A stretch of 64,000 bases of DNA from Mytilus trossulus (lineage: Eukaryota; Mollusca; Bivalvia; Mytilida; Mytilidae). The stretch spans positions 52,025,164 through 52,089,163 of the forward strand of contig NC_086373.1 of NCBI RefSeq assembly GCF_036588685.1. Direction: 5' to 3'. The translations under genes and the position numbers were made by a program. The notes under the pieces are model-generated. The model saw only the letters and a list, made by a program, of their open reading frames with translations. It made no database searches and was not told where the DNA came from. Position 1 is the stretch's first letter, and each line of letters begins with the position of its first letter. Shown in pieces: positions 10,393 through 23,240 of the stretch.

Positions 10393-12290
10393 TAAGCAAA
10401 TATAGATCACGTTCAACCATTAATAATGAGTAATGACATATATACCGCATTGCAAACTATTCAGAAGATAAAGGGCCTCGACAAAATAAAATGTAAATAT
10501 ATATTCGAATGAGAAAACCAACGGCCTATTTATATACAAAACACAACAAAGAAACGAAATACCTTGATAAATAATAAACAGGAAAAAACGAAAAACAAAA
10601 TTGACGAATACATGTACATGTAGTAATAAACGACAACCACTTATCTTTTTCGACCTGTGAACACATATGATATACAGCAAGCAACGACAAACATAAGACT
10701 GAATAACATGCTTCTGAATTAAAGGCAGAATTACTTCGATTTTTATTATAACTATATTATAGGTTTGGCAAGACACAAACCAGGTTCAACCCACCATTTT
10801 CCTTAAAATGTCCTGTACCAAATTCGGATAATTGCAGTTGTTATCTTATAGTTCGATTTTATGTGACTTGGTTGCAAAGTCGTTTTTTTGTTGTAACAGT
10901 TGCAGTTCACTGTTACAAATGTTTCACTGTTTTCCTCTTATAGTTAAAGTTTTTTCCTCGGTTTTAGTTTGTAACCCGGATTTGTTTTCTCTCAATTGAT
11001 TTATGACTTATAAACAGCAGTAAACTACTGTTGCCTTTATAAGCAGATATCAAGACAAATTTAATTGATATTTTATAAAACAGTTAATGTTTGAAACGGA
11101 ACAACAAATGTTATATAAAAATAGGCAAAATTATTCTACCTTAGTTGTATCGTTAGAAATTCATTGGTGATTGATTGATTGTCCAATTCCTCTTACATGT
11201 CGTACTAGTAGGATATCAGTTATTACTTACTTCAGTTAGTGAATAAGTATTTTCATACAAATGCATCCGTCAACTTGCAATAAAGGTAGTATTAAAACAA
11301 GACTTACGACTAAAGCATTCGTCGGGAACCTCAAACCAGCGAACACCAAATAAACGGTATACTGTACATGAAGTACACGCTTATAAAATATATACCGATA
11401 CACTAAATAAATTCCTTCATAACATATACCTTACATGCATGTCAAGCCTTAAAAAAATAGAAAAAGACCGGCATGAATACAGTTTCAAACAGTAATAAAA
11501 CGCCAATTGTAAGAAAAAAAATTAACACAACCGCTGATGTGTTCTACATGTAACTCACCTTATCGCGACGTATAACTAAACAATGGGTTAAACTAGCTTT
11601 TAGAATTTTTAGTCTTCATATTTCCTATGGTTATGGTTGCATATCAGATTCATCAGACATTCTATGTGTTGACGTGAACATTGAACTCACTCCTTTTTTG
11701 GGTTCGTGCGATTTCCTCAGATTGCGGGACCCAATTTGTTATTTTCAAACGTTAATATTAGAGGCAAGGGAATCGGCAAAAAACTGTTATCGAATATAAA
11801 TCCCAGTCAGTTAAGCTAGCTATACAAACAGATATAATTTAACCATTTCTACATAAGGAAATGTATATACGTAGTCCTTATTCATTCGATTGATGTGTTT
11901 GAGCTTAGATTTTGATAAAAGACTTTCCGATTTGAATTTTCTATGGAGTTATGTATGTTTGTTTTTTGAATTTTGAATAACACAGACATAAAAAAATAAA
12001 ATAAACAAATCAAAAGGCTACAGTCTACAATTACAATAAATTATGAAAAAGGATACATGAACAACATTTGACGCTTAAGTTTTAAGTTTCCTGTCATCTG
12101 AAAACTAAGATATCACAGTAGTACAGACTACCCTATACATTGTAACAGAACAAATGCAGAAGATCAAGAGTATGTTTGCTATAGCAGCTACAGTGAGGTC
12201 GAAGCAATGACATTTTTTAGTGTTACAGTTGGTCGAAATACAGCAATTTTGTATATAAAATAAAGGTTCTTTTTCCAGTCTATATCACCT
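10393..12290. other. Gene-free, old repeat fragments
   Basis: Contains remnants at 10755-10860 and 11883-11960 (relatives of 36930-37160), and 10955-11045 (relative of 58180-58260 in reverse: AACAGCAGTAAACTACTGTT). The 118-codon minus frame at 10420-10776 overlaps repeat sequence and shows no domain. Confidence 0.45.
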
Positions 12291-12670
12291 ACCTTGTATC
12301 GCATACCCCGTATCGCATAGCTAAACCCGTATCGCATACCTGGCGTGACGTCATAATCATAATGACCTCAACGTTTGACCTACATTGTATGACGTCCAGT
12401 TGCTGCATTTATTGAAAAACAAATATTTCTAAAAAAAAACACAAAAAAACGTCCGATCATTTCAACTAAAATCGTGTTGTCCCCCCAATAACTATTACCC
12501 AGTAACTTGACGAGCGATTTTTATATAAAATCGTACAATAAGATGTAGAAATATCTGAAGTTTTATTGTTAATTTGGTAATAATTTTCGTGAAGTTTGTT
12601 TCTGCACAAATGCATTTTTATACGATTTTAATTTGATTTTTAAAAATATATGCTAAACAGAACAATACCT

Positions 12671-12787
12671 GGTAAAATCCGTATCAAACGCCGTATCACC
12701 CTCGACCAATATAATCCCGCGGGCCTAAATGCCCTCTGGCTGATATTGGTATCTCGGGATGATACGGCATATGATACGGATTTTGCC
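12671..12787. repeat. Imperfect inverted repeat with GTATC/GATAC motifs
   Basis: GGTAAAATCCGTATCA and CCGTATCA at left pair with TGATACGG and TGATACGGATTTTGCC at right; inner ACCAATAT/ATATTGGT also pair. Upstream, TATCGCATA occurs three times at about 12298-12342. Confidence 0.65.
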
Positions 12788-12856
12788 ATGTATTATTCTC
12801 TATATAAAAAGGTGTATCGATGGATATTTAAAATAAAAAGAATTCAGACTTGGTAG

Positions 12857-14230
12857 TACGAGTATTTTGTTCAATTTCTTCGCAGTTTCCAATTTTTTGG
12901 TGACATTCACGGCCATTTAAGAATAGGGTTATCAATCGTAGGTATATCAACACGTGCAGGCAATAAAACTTTATGAAACAATTTTATTTTGAACTTGTTC
13001 CTTAATTGATTAACCTAATCTGGCGATCTGGAATAATGTATAATATTTTGCAAATGATTTTAAATGAAATGATGGATGAATTTATACACATTTATTGTAC
13101 TTTGAGACTTTTTTATGTTTTCTTTGCGGATTTACAGATGAAGTAAAACAACATCTTTAATTGCTTTAAAATCATCATTACATAGACAGTGATCCGGTCA
13201 TTTCAAATCAACAATCGTTCGATCGGTCAAAAATACTAATGAGTAAGGAAAATAGCAAACAGCAGAAAAATAGGGGGATACAAATTGAAATGGATCAGGA
13301 AAATCAGAAAAAAACGATTTCACAACGTCTTGGTAATGAAGAAATGAATAAATATATTATACTTCTCACTGCAAGTTCATGGTCAGCGTATATTATTTTA
13401 CATTCTATTTTGCTGGTATATATAAGCCAATGCATAATATGTATGAAAGCCAGAATTAAATAACAAGGATCTGGTAGGAAATTCATTTAAACAATAAATG
13501 GTACACAAAACTGTGTGAGTAGTCAACACGTTATAGCATACGATATAAGTTAAGGAAATGTCGTATGATTGCCTATAGAACAACTTATTGTGAACTTATA
13601 GAAAAATATATAGGTCACTGTACATCTTCAACAATGAAAAGGTCCTTGTAAGATATCAACCTATATAAGGCCCTAACATAACAAAACGAATAATTATTTC
13701 AAATGTCAAAAGCAACGACCTGATTTATGTACAAAACAACAAACTAATAAGATTATGTACTTTACATTTCTGTTTGAACAAACCTATGAGAACGAGTATT
13801 TTGTCCAAACGCTGAGCAATTTCCCACAATTTGGCGACCTTCACGTGTCATTTCTAAATAGTGTTATAAATCGTCAGTTTATAAATACTTGCAGGCAATA
13901 AAACTTTATCAAATAAAACACTTATGATTTGAAACTAGTCTTAATCTGATAAACTGTTTGAACCAGGCAGTTGATATGATAATTTGCAAATAATTCAAAC
14001 ACTATTAATAAATGTATATTTTCCTTAAACTGTTTCCTTTTTTCTTGTAAGTTTACAAATGTATGGCAAAATCATCAATTGCTTTATCAATTTTTAGCCA
14101 GAAATTCCTCTGTCGGTCTTCAATCAACAACCGGTCTATCGACCAGAAATGATTTAGGATAATGAAATTCAGAAAAAGAATAGAAAAGATATATCAAATT
14201 GAAATGAAGACGAAAAATCAGAGGAATTAT
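12857..14230. repeat. Diverged direct duplication (12857-13320 and 13790-14230)
   Basis: GCAGGCAATAAAACTTTAT, ACGAGTATTTTGT, TTTGGTGAC/TTTGGCGAC and TCAATCAACAACCG/AATCAACAATCG occur in the same order in both halves about 0.93 kb apart. The short open frame at 13239-13463 lies in the first half and is not conserved in the second. Confidence 0.6.
13610..13745 (+). repeat. SINE-like dispersed family B, 3' part
   Basis: TATAGGTCACTGTACATCTTC, then CAACGACCTGATTTATGTAC resembles the 3' half of family B. Confidence 0.4.
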
Positions 14231-15369
14231 TTCATTATTTAATTTTTATATAGAAACCAAAGTTCTATATCTTCTTATTGATTATCTCACAAAAATATAC
14301 AAGAAAAAGTGTAAATAGTACAACAGAACAAGAAAAAGACCATTATAATTATATATATTAAGTAAAAGAAGTACATTCCCCTTTCGACCCTTCACAATCT
14401 CGATTTTAGGTCACAATCGCATATATCAGGAATTAATAAAAAAAATCAGTCACCAACATATTTTTGGACTGAAATATAATTATAGTTAAAATGTTACGAC
14501 AACATTGTTCAGTAAAAAGCTCCATAGAAAAAACTATGCAATGTGGAGATTTTACAAATTATGACTTGGTGGACTCAAATGACAAATTCAAAAGATCAAA
14601 CACATCAAACGAATAGATACCAAAGTGACTTCATTTGAAGCTTTATATTAAAAAAAGAACCCTTTCCAGCGATGATTTAAAACAATACACCTATAACACA
14701 CCAGGAAGTATCAGTATCACTGTGTTCTTACATGAACATTTTACACATTAAACAGGAAGTTACAGGTGTTTAATTTGTAAAGGGTGTATCTGCAAGGTAT
14801 ATTCTAATGAAATCTACATACAATATATCTATGACGGAACTTGTATTGCATAAAATTGAAGGTAGGTTAAGTGTTATAAGTAGCTGCTGCTCTTCTACAA
14901 GATACTTTTTTTCAGAAAAGGTTTTATTATTATTTATCATTTATTTATTATGTATATAGCTTTGATATTTCTTTATACATTTCGACATAATTAAGTTAGG
15001 TTGTCTGTATTGAAACTGATTTGCAAATTATTATGAATCAAAGTAGAAAGTGCATGTGTTATAACAAAAAATCTGTCGAAATCAATAATACGTCACAATA
15101 ACTTGATTGTGTAAAATTTAAGGTTTAGAATGATACAAAATCTAAATCAATTTTTCATCTAGATATGGAAATTTATTTTGCAAACGTTACAATAAGTTGT
15201 AATTAATATTTATCAAACCGAAATTTGCATTCGAATCTAATACCTAACTCAGAAATAAGGGTATGATGGCAAATGAGATATGCACCGTTTCGCCAGATAC
15301 TACATGACGTGTATATAGAGACTATCGCTCACAGTCTTCAATAATTGACAAAACCGATCATACCCAGTA

Positions 15370-15665
15370 GTCAACACCGAAGTGTTGACATGAAAATCAA
15401 TAATGTGGTCATTTTTATATTTTTTTTTTATAAATTTCCTGTTTACAAAACTTTAAATTTTTCGAAAAACTAAGGATTTTCTTATCCTATATAGGCATAT
15501 ATTACCTTAGCCGTATTGGGCACAACTTTTTAGGATTTTGGATCCTCAATGCTCTTCAACTTTGTACTTGTTTGGCTTTATAAATATATTTATATGAGCG
15601 TCACTGGTGAGTCTTATGTAGACGAAACGCGCGTTTGGCGTACTAAATTATAATCCTGGTACTTT
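15370..15665 (+). repeat. Single monomer of the hammerhead repeat family, ribozyme core mutated
   Basis: It starts with hairpin GTCAACAC/GTGTTGAC (15370-15389) and ends with a hammerhead at 15599-15640 whose stems are intact, but CTGATGA has become CTGGTGA (invariant A6 to G) and the cleavage base is T. Tail GGCGTACTAAATTATAATCC follows. Confidence 0.7.
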
Positions 15666-16175
15666 TGATAACTATATACTGTAAAGCAACCTAAGGCACC
15701 ACCATGAAAAATGTGAAAGAATCCAAAAGAAAAACTAATTTTATCCAGATTCAAGAAGTCGACGTTCGGAAATACAAAAAAAAAGCAAATAAACAAAAAT
15801 ACTGAAGAAAATTCAAAACGGAAAGTCCATTATTAAATGGCAAAAGCACACACACACATTAAACGAATGAATAACAATTGCCTTATTCCTGACATTGTAA
15901 AGACATTTTCTTATGTAGAATGTTTTGTATTAAACCTGGTCCATGTTCTTTGATATGTTTGATAATATAATATAGTTTACGCAACTAATTTTTTAATGCA
16001 GTGCTGTGGTGTTAAATTCGGACAATACAAAGATGCAGAGATTGACAATTTTTACTGAAACTTTATTACATATACTTATAATGTATATAAGCGTCTTTCC
16101 TTATTTGTAATTCAAATCAATGTAAAGAATGCACAAAAGCGAGGAAAATGATGTCTAATAAATGGGTTTTAAAAA

Positions 16176-16375
16176 TAAGAAGATGTAGTATGATTGTCAA
16201 TGAGACAAATCTCAACAAGACCAAATGACATAGACGTTAACAACTGTAGTCCATAGAACGGCCATCAAAATAGAGCAAAACTAATACGGCATAGACAGCT
16301 AAAAACGCCACCGATACGACAATTCAAATCAGAAACCTAACGGCCTGATTTCAGTACAAAATAGTAAATGAAAAA
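16176..16375 (+). repeat. SINE-like dispersed family B
   Basis: AAGATGTAGTATGATTGTCA to CTAACGGCCTGATTTCAGTA: a full-length, diverged copy. Confidence 0.65.
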
Positions 16376-17466
16376 CAGATATGATAGTATTAAAAACAGC
16401 AACAAACAACAAGCACTGTATTATATACACCTGACTTGGGCCAGGCACATACTAACTTATTATGTTACCTTATTAACAAAAACGTATCATTTGATAATTT
16501 CATTTTAAAATTAAATTAAAAGGTTTTGTAGTATAAAAGATAAATACAGAGACTATCAAACTGAAGGATACACAAATGAATTCTTTGTTATCTGTTTTGA
16601 TGTCTTATTGATAAAATACATTACACCTATTGAAACGAAGAATTCAGATTTTATAGTAGTTTATCAATTTCTAAAGTTCACTCTGTAATTAATTTATTTT
16701 ACAAAACCATTGAATAAATCAACGTTATGTCAGTAAGGGTAGTCACAATGAAAGTTTGAATATCATGAGTATATTGTGTAACGCTGGTTTCAGTTGGACC
16801 ATCCGATTTACCGTGCAACTCACTTAATCTAATAATTTGTTCATATTGACTAATGGATTTTTGTCTTTACGAAAATAAAAATAGTTTTTGGCGCCCATTT
16901 ATACAAGATGCGCATAACATGTTTTTAATAAACACAATAATGAGATTGTGTATGACTATCAATAACAAAACTATCTATAAAAAAGGTGTGATATCATTGT
17001 GTGAGGGAATTCGATATTTACTATACCACTGTTCATTAAAACGCACTTTATGACAATACAACTCTTTTGATCAGAATGGAAAAAAATGCAGTGTTTTAAG
17101 ACATGATTTTACTTTGTATTCACGTATCTTTTGTGAAACCTTTTGGTATTTAAAAGGGCGTTTTTTTTGTATAAAGCCAATAATTATGAAGACGTTTGAA
17201 GTCCAAACGTTCTATTGTCTTAAATACGCAAATGAAAGATTCAAAAACAATACCAATACAGAACGACATGTTTATGAAATCATAACAAAACTTTTAGGTG
17301 ATGGATTGTTATTATAGTTATTGCTAAAATTGAACTTCAAATATCTGCCATATTCTCCCTTCCCAGTTTATTCTTGGAACTGATTATGATGTAGACCGGT
17401 CATAAATGTGTTATTGAATCTTACACAACTTGATTGGATAAAGTTATGTATTCAAACCTTCAAACT

Positions 17467-17541
17467 CACGGGTAGTAAGGTCGTCATATCGAGGAGCGTT
17501 TAGTACAGTGATTTTGTCATAGTTTGGATAAGTTTGACATG
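17467..17541 (-). repeat. 75-bp core of long inverted pair, left arm
   Basis: Matches 21248-21322 in inverted orientation with one mismatch in 75 by my reading. It is followed about 160 bp later by CATGGTT-type repeats (17702-17790) that also occur near the other arm. Confidence 0.8.
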
Positions 17542-18623
17542 GTTAATTTATGTTGCTTCCCCAAACTATTGCCTCAGTTCTATTCACACGAGCAGATAAA
17601 AAGCAAATAAAATGCTTGAATCTGTAGTGGAGGTCAAACGATCTATATTGGAATTGTTGTTTCACGAAATGAACGCAGAATAAGCAAGATATCGGAATTG
17701 CTATGGTTTGGTTAAGCTATTGACATGGTTCGGTTAAGAGTCTAGAAATTCGTCATGGTTTTGGTCAAGATTGTCATGGTTTAGATAGAAATAAATATAT
17801 ATGTGTTTCACTTTAATAATGAAAATTTGATTGATAGCGCCTGTTATTGAACGAAGTTACACTAGATATTAACTGCCTGAGAAGAAAAAAAGCCTGTTAA
17901 ACCAAATTTAGTTGGTGTAATCGTCAAAGCGTAAAATAAACATGTCATTTTACTTTTCGTAAGTTTTCTACAATATAAATTTAAAAGTCACTGCTCTTTT
18001 AAACTAGCTTTCGATATAATTTTACAAAAAAAAAGACAAAGCGTTGCTTCTGTTTCACATATAATCTTTTCTCCATATGTCCATGCTTGACTCTGCCGGG
18101 GATATCATGAGCGGCATCACTAGTCAAATAGCTAAAGACTTCTACTCAAAAGTGGCAGCCAGTCAAAAAGTAACTCTTGTTTTGTATTTCTTTTCTTTTC
18201 TAGAAAACTATACATGTGTTGGTGATTCTTTATTTTAAATTTTGAACCAGTTTATGATGAAAAAAGGAGATAGGGGGTTATAGGTCCATGCTACAGTAAC
18301 CCAACTACAAAACTAACCAAAAGATATTAAGAGGACATCATAAGTATTCAACCATTTACGAAACCGAATAGTTACGCGTGACATGGACAACAGTTTTAAA
18401 ACTTATTGGTTTTAAAACTATATTAGGTGAAATTACAATAAAAAGTACTTTCAAAGTTCGAATTTAAAATATGAAAGATCACATCCAACTTCAATTTTGG
18501 ATTTAAGCCGACATAATGTTCAAGTTTATCAATTATTATTACGATTCAATGAAAATCTTTGTAATATTGTATAAATGCATCGTTTTCATTTAATATTGTA
18601 TAAATGCATCATTCATTTTTTTA

Positions 18624-18815
18624 CATAAATAAGGCCGTAAGTTTTCTCGTTTGAATTGTTTTACATTGTCTAATCGGGGCCTTTTACAGCTGACTATGCG
18701 GTATGGGCTTTGCTCATTGTTGAAGGTCGTACGGTGACCTATAGTTGTAAATGTTTGTGTTATTTTGGTCTTTTGTGGATAGTTGTCTCATTGGCAATCA
18801 TACCACATCTTCTTT
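18624..18815 (-). repeat. SINE-like dispersed family B
   Basis: Same family as 10193-10392, closely similar (GGTCGTACGGTGACC, CATTGGCAATCATACCACAT on the plus strand). It lies between the arms of the 17467/21248 inverted pair. Confidence 0.65.
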
Positions 18816-19074
18816 TTTATATCGTGTATAGTATAATCATTAAATTATTTCAAATATTTTACTTTTTATGTAATATAGTTTCTATACTATCTGAAAAAAC
18901 TCCTGCTATCTAGTTTTAAGTATGAGGTGGTATATTTTTAAATGTGATTGCAAAAAGGATTGAAAATCAAAGAAACACGTGTTATATTGTCTGCTACATG
19001 TACACTTAAACAGTTAATTTTGACCTGGCTAGACAAAAAATCATCGTTTGTAATAGGACAGAACGCATTATAAG

Positions 19075-19834
19075 ATGGACGAAGATGATACAGATGGTAA
19101 GTTTGTAGATATATCACAAGTACACTTTATTTGAACTTCTTAGAACATTCAATGATATTTTATGCTATCTATATTTGCCGTTAATCATTTTTGCTTATTT
19201 GATTTTCAATTTACTAGGTAATATCAAATGTAAGATGACGCAGGAAATACATAAATGAGACAGCAAACCAACAACACAAACATGAATTCTTTAACAATAG
19301 GATAAATTAAATAGGCCAAACTCTGTATCTGCCTGTTTCTATAAAATGGGTAAATGAATCGGACAGAGACAACCAGAGATCCGAGACCATCAAACTATTC
19401 TCAGTATAGCGTAAAACAGTAAGGTATGACATATGACAACTTGTCGCGTCACTAGGTTCTGAACATTTTTGGTGAGTCGCAACTTCGGAATTCAGTAAAT
19501 ATGTTTTTGAAATTAAATGTGTAAAACCCTTCCTTTCACAATAGTTAGCACTTCTAAATGCCTGTTTGGTGTCTGCGTTTAAAACTTATATTTTCATGAT
19601 TTCGTAGTTTATAACTTCTTTTCAATTTGTGTAACTAAATAAAACCAACGCAGTCAAATTCATAATTGATTTTTTTTGTAATTTATTTACACGATAAGGC
19701 TCCAAATTTTACACACATGCATTGCATTGGACTCATACAATTTTTCAGATGCAATTGCATCTATTGCCCCTCTAGACGGGTCATTTGAAGCTGTTGGTGA
19801 TACTGATTCATTTTCTTGCATTCATAAAGCTTAA
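19075..19834 (+). CDS. Candidate two-exon 35-residue acidic peptide, unknown function
   Basis: Exon 1 at 19075-19096 starts with an ATG in strong context (AAGATGG) and ends at a consensus donor GTAAGT. Exon 2 at 19749-19834 begins after TTTTTCAG, continues in phase and ends at TAA. The product is MDEDDTDDAIASIAPLDG followed by 17 more residues, with one Cys, no signal peptide and no recognised domain. An AATAAA lies at 20011. It sits between the arms of an inverted-repeat pair (17467-17541 and 21248-21322), so it may belong to a mobile element. Short length makes chance plausible; the two good splice sites and polyA signal argue otherwise. More exons may exist. Confidence 0.3.
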
Positions 19835-20619
19835 ATGATATATTGTCTCATTTTCAAGATAATGACATTTTTAGATATCATAACATGCTCTTTTATGGTA
19901 CTGACGAATTCCTTGAGCACCATGTGCAAAGCCATCATATGAGTTCACGATTGCACTTTTACATTTAGCAGTAGATCTTCGGGGTTGGTCAAACATTGCA
20001 TGGCTGCTGAAATAAATAAGCATAGTATTTTTTAATTAGTTCTGTAGGATTCAAGTTTACAATATGACTGCGGCAATAAAAGATTTAAAAATTAAGAAAC
20101 AAATATTGAAAAACAGGATCCTCTCAATATTGTTTCATATAATGCTATTCAATGAAACTACAGTGTTAAATATATATCGTTTTTTTATTGCTAGACATAA
20201 TCCAAAGATGCTCACAATATTGGCAGCAGAATTCCATCCTGAAATTTGAAAGAAGCTATCTAAGAATCATGACTTTTTGTCATTTGTTATTTGTTTGAAA
20301 CTAGGTCCCACTAAATATCAGTACTTTATTTGTGTTTTTAGTGTTTCTGTTACTTGATTTTCTTGTTTAAAACCGATCTGGTGAGTTTTACATGTGTTGC
20401 ATGGTTAAGGCGAAGAAGAGGTTGTGGAGCCCGCAAACATGTTTTACTCCGCAATATTTTTTTTTATAGTCTCAAGTTAAGTGTCTGTAATGCCGTGAAT
20501 ATCGTATGTAACTGTGTATCATATTTTGCTATTTATTTTGGACAGAAATTAGGCTGATGGTTTTCTAATTGGAATTCCTATACATTGAATTTTGTCGCAG
20601 CCTTTTATATTTTGCTAAG

Positions 20620-20745
20620 AAATATGGTTTTGCTCATTGTTGAATGTTGAAGGCCACTTGATGACAAATAGCTGCTTACATCTACGTCATTTGATCTCAG
20701 GTGGATAGTTATATCATTGGCAATCATATTGCATCTACTTATAAC
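20620..20745 (-). repeat. SINE-like dispersed family B, degenerate
   Basis: TTTTGCTCATTGTTGAATGT and ATTGGCAATCATATTGCATC on the plus strand mark a rearranged copy. Confidence 0.5.
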
Positions 20746-21247
20746 ATATTACTACATTGTATGTGCGTTCTTATGTCCTTTTGTGTTTCAAATGGAACGA
20801 TTTTTGTTAATTTTGATAGTAACTCTTCATTATACACGACAAGAATTACATAACTGAACCATGTCGAACATGAACTTAACCATGACACGATTGAACCAAA
20901 CCATGACACAGATATTTCAGTAATTTTGAATTGATTGCAAAAGTAGGTATTTTTCAGAATAATTGACCGCAGTGTTATATCACGAAGATATATGTGATGT
21001 AACAGACTGTAATAAAATAACTTTTTTTTATGCACGATAAACCAATTAGCAAGTTTTAAATTTTGACATACGCAAGCTTTGTTCTGTGTTAAATCATTAA
21101 CCATATGATACAACTTGTGATGTACTTACATATTTACTTTATACAAAGGTACTTACCAGCTTGAATTAATGATCAGAAGTTCCGTTTACAAAATATCCCA
21201 ATGTTTACATTTTTGCATTGATTGTCATCAAAAAGACTTAACACCGT

Positions 21248-21322
21248 CATGTCAAACTTATCCAAATTATGACAAAATCACTGTACTAAACGCTCCTCGA
21301 TATGACGACCTTACTACCCGTG
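21248..21322 (+). repeat. 75-bp core of long inverted pair, right arm
   Basis: Same core (ACTAAACGCTCCTCGATATG inside) with related AACCATG repeats at 20857-20910. In one frame both copies translate to TYPNYDKITVLNAPRYDDLT, and the single difference (AAT/AAC) is silent, but the left copy has a stop just upstream in that frame. Confidence 0.8.
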
Positions 21323-22937
21323 AAACTGTTCATGCTTTTCATACATGTATATTAATTAAATCAGAATGTGCATGAATGCGTAAAGTTACCTAAATGACAT
21401 TCAAACTGACCACTGGCAGAGTCAATATTTTGTTTATCAATGAAATTAAAGGAATGAAAGATCAGAATTGCAACTCCTTATAATTTCACAAAATTTTCCG
21501 AATACACAGTAGGTAAATATCTTTAATAACCTATTGCGGACAAAACAGAGAGGGCTTACAAAGTAGACGTTTTATTCCATTTAACAAGTCATTTTAAGAA
21601 GATAAATGCCGAAATACATTTAACGCATAGGTACGCCAGGTAAAATTATCATTTATCTTTCAAAAAAACATTTTTCTGTCTCATTAAAGTAAAACTAAAG
21701 TAGTCAGTTATTAAAGTCAAAACATGTCCGATCTGTTTATTTTCTTTTACATCAACAGTCAATACGATCGTTTTAAAGTTAAGTTCGTCAACCTCACAAA
21801 ATCTTGTTTGGCACTATTACAAAGACTATAAGAAGATGATGTAATCACCAAGTCCTCACTGTTTGGCAATTATGAGCAGACTATTTATTGTAAAGTTAAA
21901 TATATAAGTCCTCAGATAACAAAATGTGAAACCATGACACATAAACATTTAGATTGAAACAATAATGACAGAAAACAAACAACTACAATTTATCGATGGA
22001 CAAATTGCCGGTTGTTTAACATCCGGCAAATGACTTTGTTAGTAAGATATGAATATGAACCTTGCATTTGCACTAGACCGACACGCTGAGCCATATTGTT
22101 TTACGTAGTAGTTCACAAGGTAACTGTCCAAAGAAGACATGTCACTTGACCCAGACATATAATTCAGACTCCGAGCTGACCAGTCTTCAACTCCTACATA
22201 TACCATGTAAAAAAATCCTGTGTGCCGATAGTATGAATTTTTAAAAGACTCCTCTATAATGTTAACAAATATTGACATGTGGAACTGATTTTATCCAACT
22301 AAAACAACACCTTATGTTTAGTGATTTCACTTAAACCACATATTTTCAAATTAGTTTTAAAAAGATTTTGTTTTATTGTTTATCTCTTCCTGTTCTATAA
22401 CGGATCTAAACATATACATTATATACTCAATCCTAGTTTTGACATTTAACACCATTGATTGGTACCGTGATTGGTACTTTTAATTGCTAATTAAAATGGT
22501 ATGTAACAGTTTTAGATGTCTGAAATGATCATACCTGGTCGTTTTTACTGTTGCAAGTGCAATATTTATTCCCATATGGTCTTCTTGCAAGCATTCTTAG
22601 GGTGACGTTTACATCCGCATGGTACAAATGTACCATAGCGTATAAGGATTTGCACGTCTTGGTTGTGCACGATCCTTTGCATTAACACCTTTTGCTTGCG
22701 AGTAAAAAATAGAATTCTTAGCAGCTGTGTGCAGTGATACCAAGTTCTACGGACATTCCGATGTGTCTACTTTATCCTTCTCTAGATTCAATCATTAGTT
22801 TCTTTATCCTGTCGACCTTTCGTTCTTCCGGCATACCATGTGATTACTTTGACCAGTGAGTTTAATTAACTTTGTGAAACTGCATTGTTTTTAGTTAGTT
22901 AATATTGTTATTACATCCCAGCTCCTTTGTTCTAACA

Positions 22938-22978
22938 GGGGTGATCTGAGCCGGATCAACCCTACCAGATCACCCCAG
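22938..22978. repeat. Short inverted repeat GGGGTGATCT/AGATCACCCC
   Basis: A ten-base perfect palindromic pair with about 20 bases between, in a gene-free region. The same AGATCACCC word recurs in the larger hairpin at 23587. Confidence 0.6.
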
Positions 22979-23106
22979 TTTGAGTTTCTTTGTTATGCAT
23001 GCTTTCCTTTGTTCTGTAACTTTTTGGCGGGAATGCCAAATCCACTATAAAACTTATAATTAAATTATACGGAAAAGACTATCTATCAAAATTCACGTAG
23101 AAAAAA

Positions 23107-23188
23107 TCCAGTGCATATGCTGGGATTCGAACTCAAGACCTTTAGCATATCAAGCCACCACACATTCCACTACACCAGGACGACTGGA
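23107..23188 (-). other. tRNA-like sequence (pseudo-tRNA or SINE head)
   Basis: On the minus strand TGGTGTAGTGG matches a pol III A box and GAGTTCGAATCCC a B box at normal tRNA spacing, with a possible anticodon stem-loop TGGC-TTGATAT-GCTA. TCCAGT/ACTGGA close the ends, but the 7-bp acceptor stem and T stem do not pair properly. More likely tRNA-derived than a working tRNA. Confidence 0.4.
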
Positions 23189-23240
23189 TACGAACTATCA
23201 GTAATTTAACTTACTTCAAGGAAGCAAGATATTTTTATAA

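Larger units (their letters stand above)
14231..17466. other. Gene-free stretch with repeat copies
   Basis: Apart from the hammerhead-family monomer (15370-15665) and a family B copy (16176-16375), I see nothing. Frames at 16853-17053 and 17114-17317 (+) show no domain or splice support. Confidence 0.45.

Noticed and set aside
10208..10405. 65-codon open frame, with a similar one at 18710-18913
   Set aside because: Both lie inside copies of the same SINE-like repeat, which explains their shared residues.
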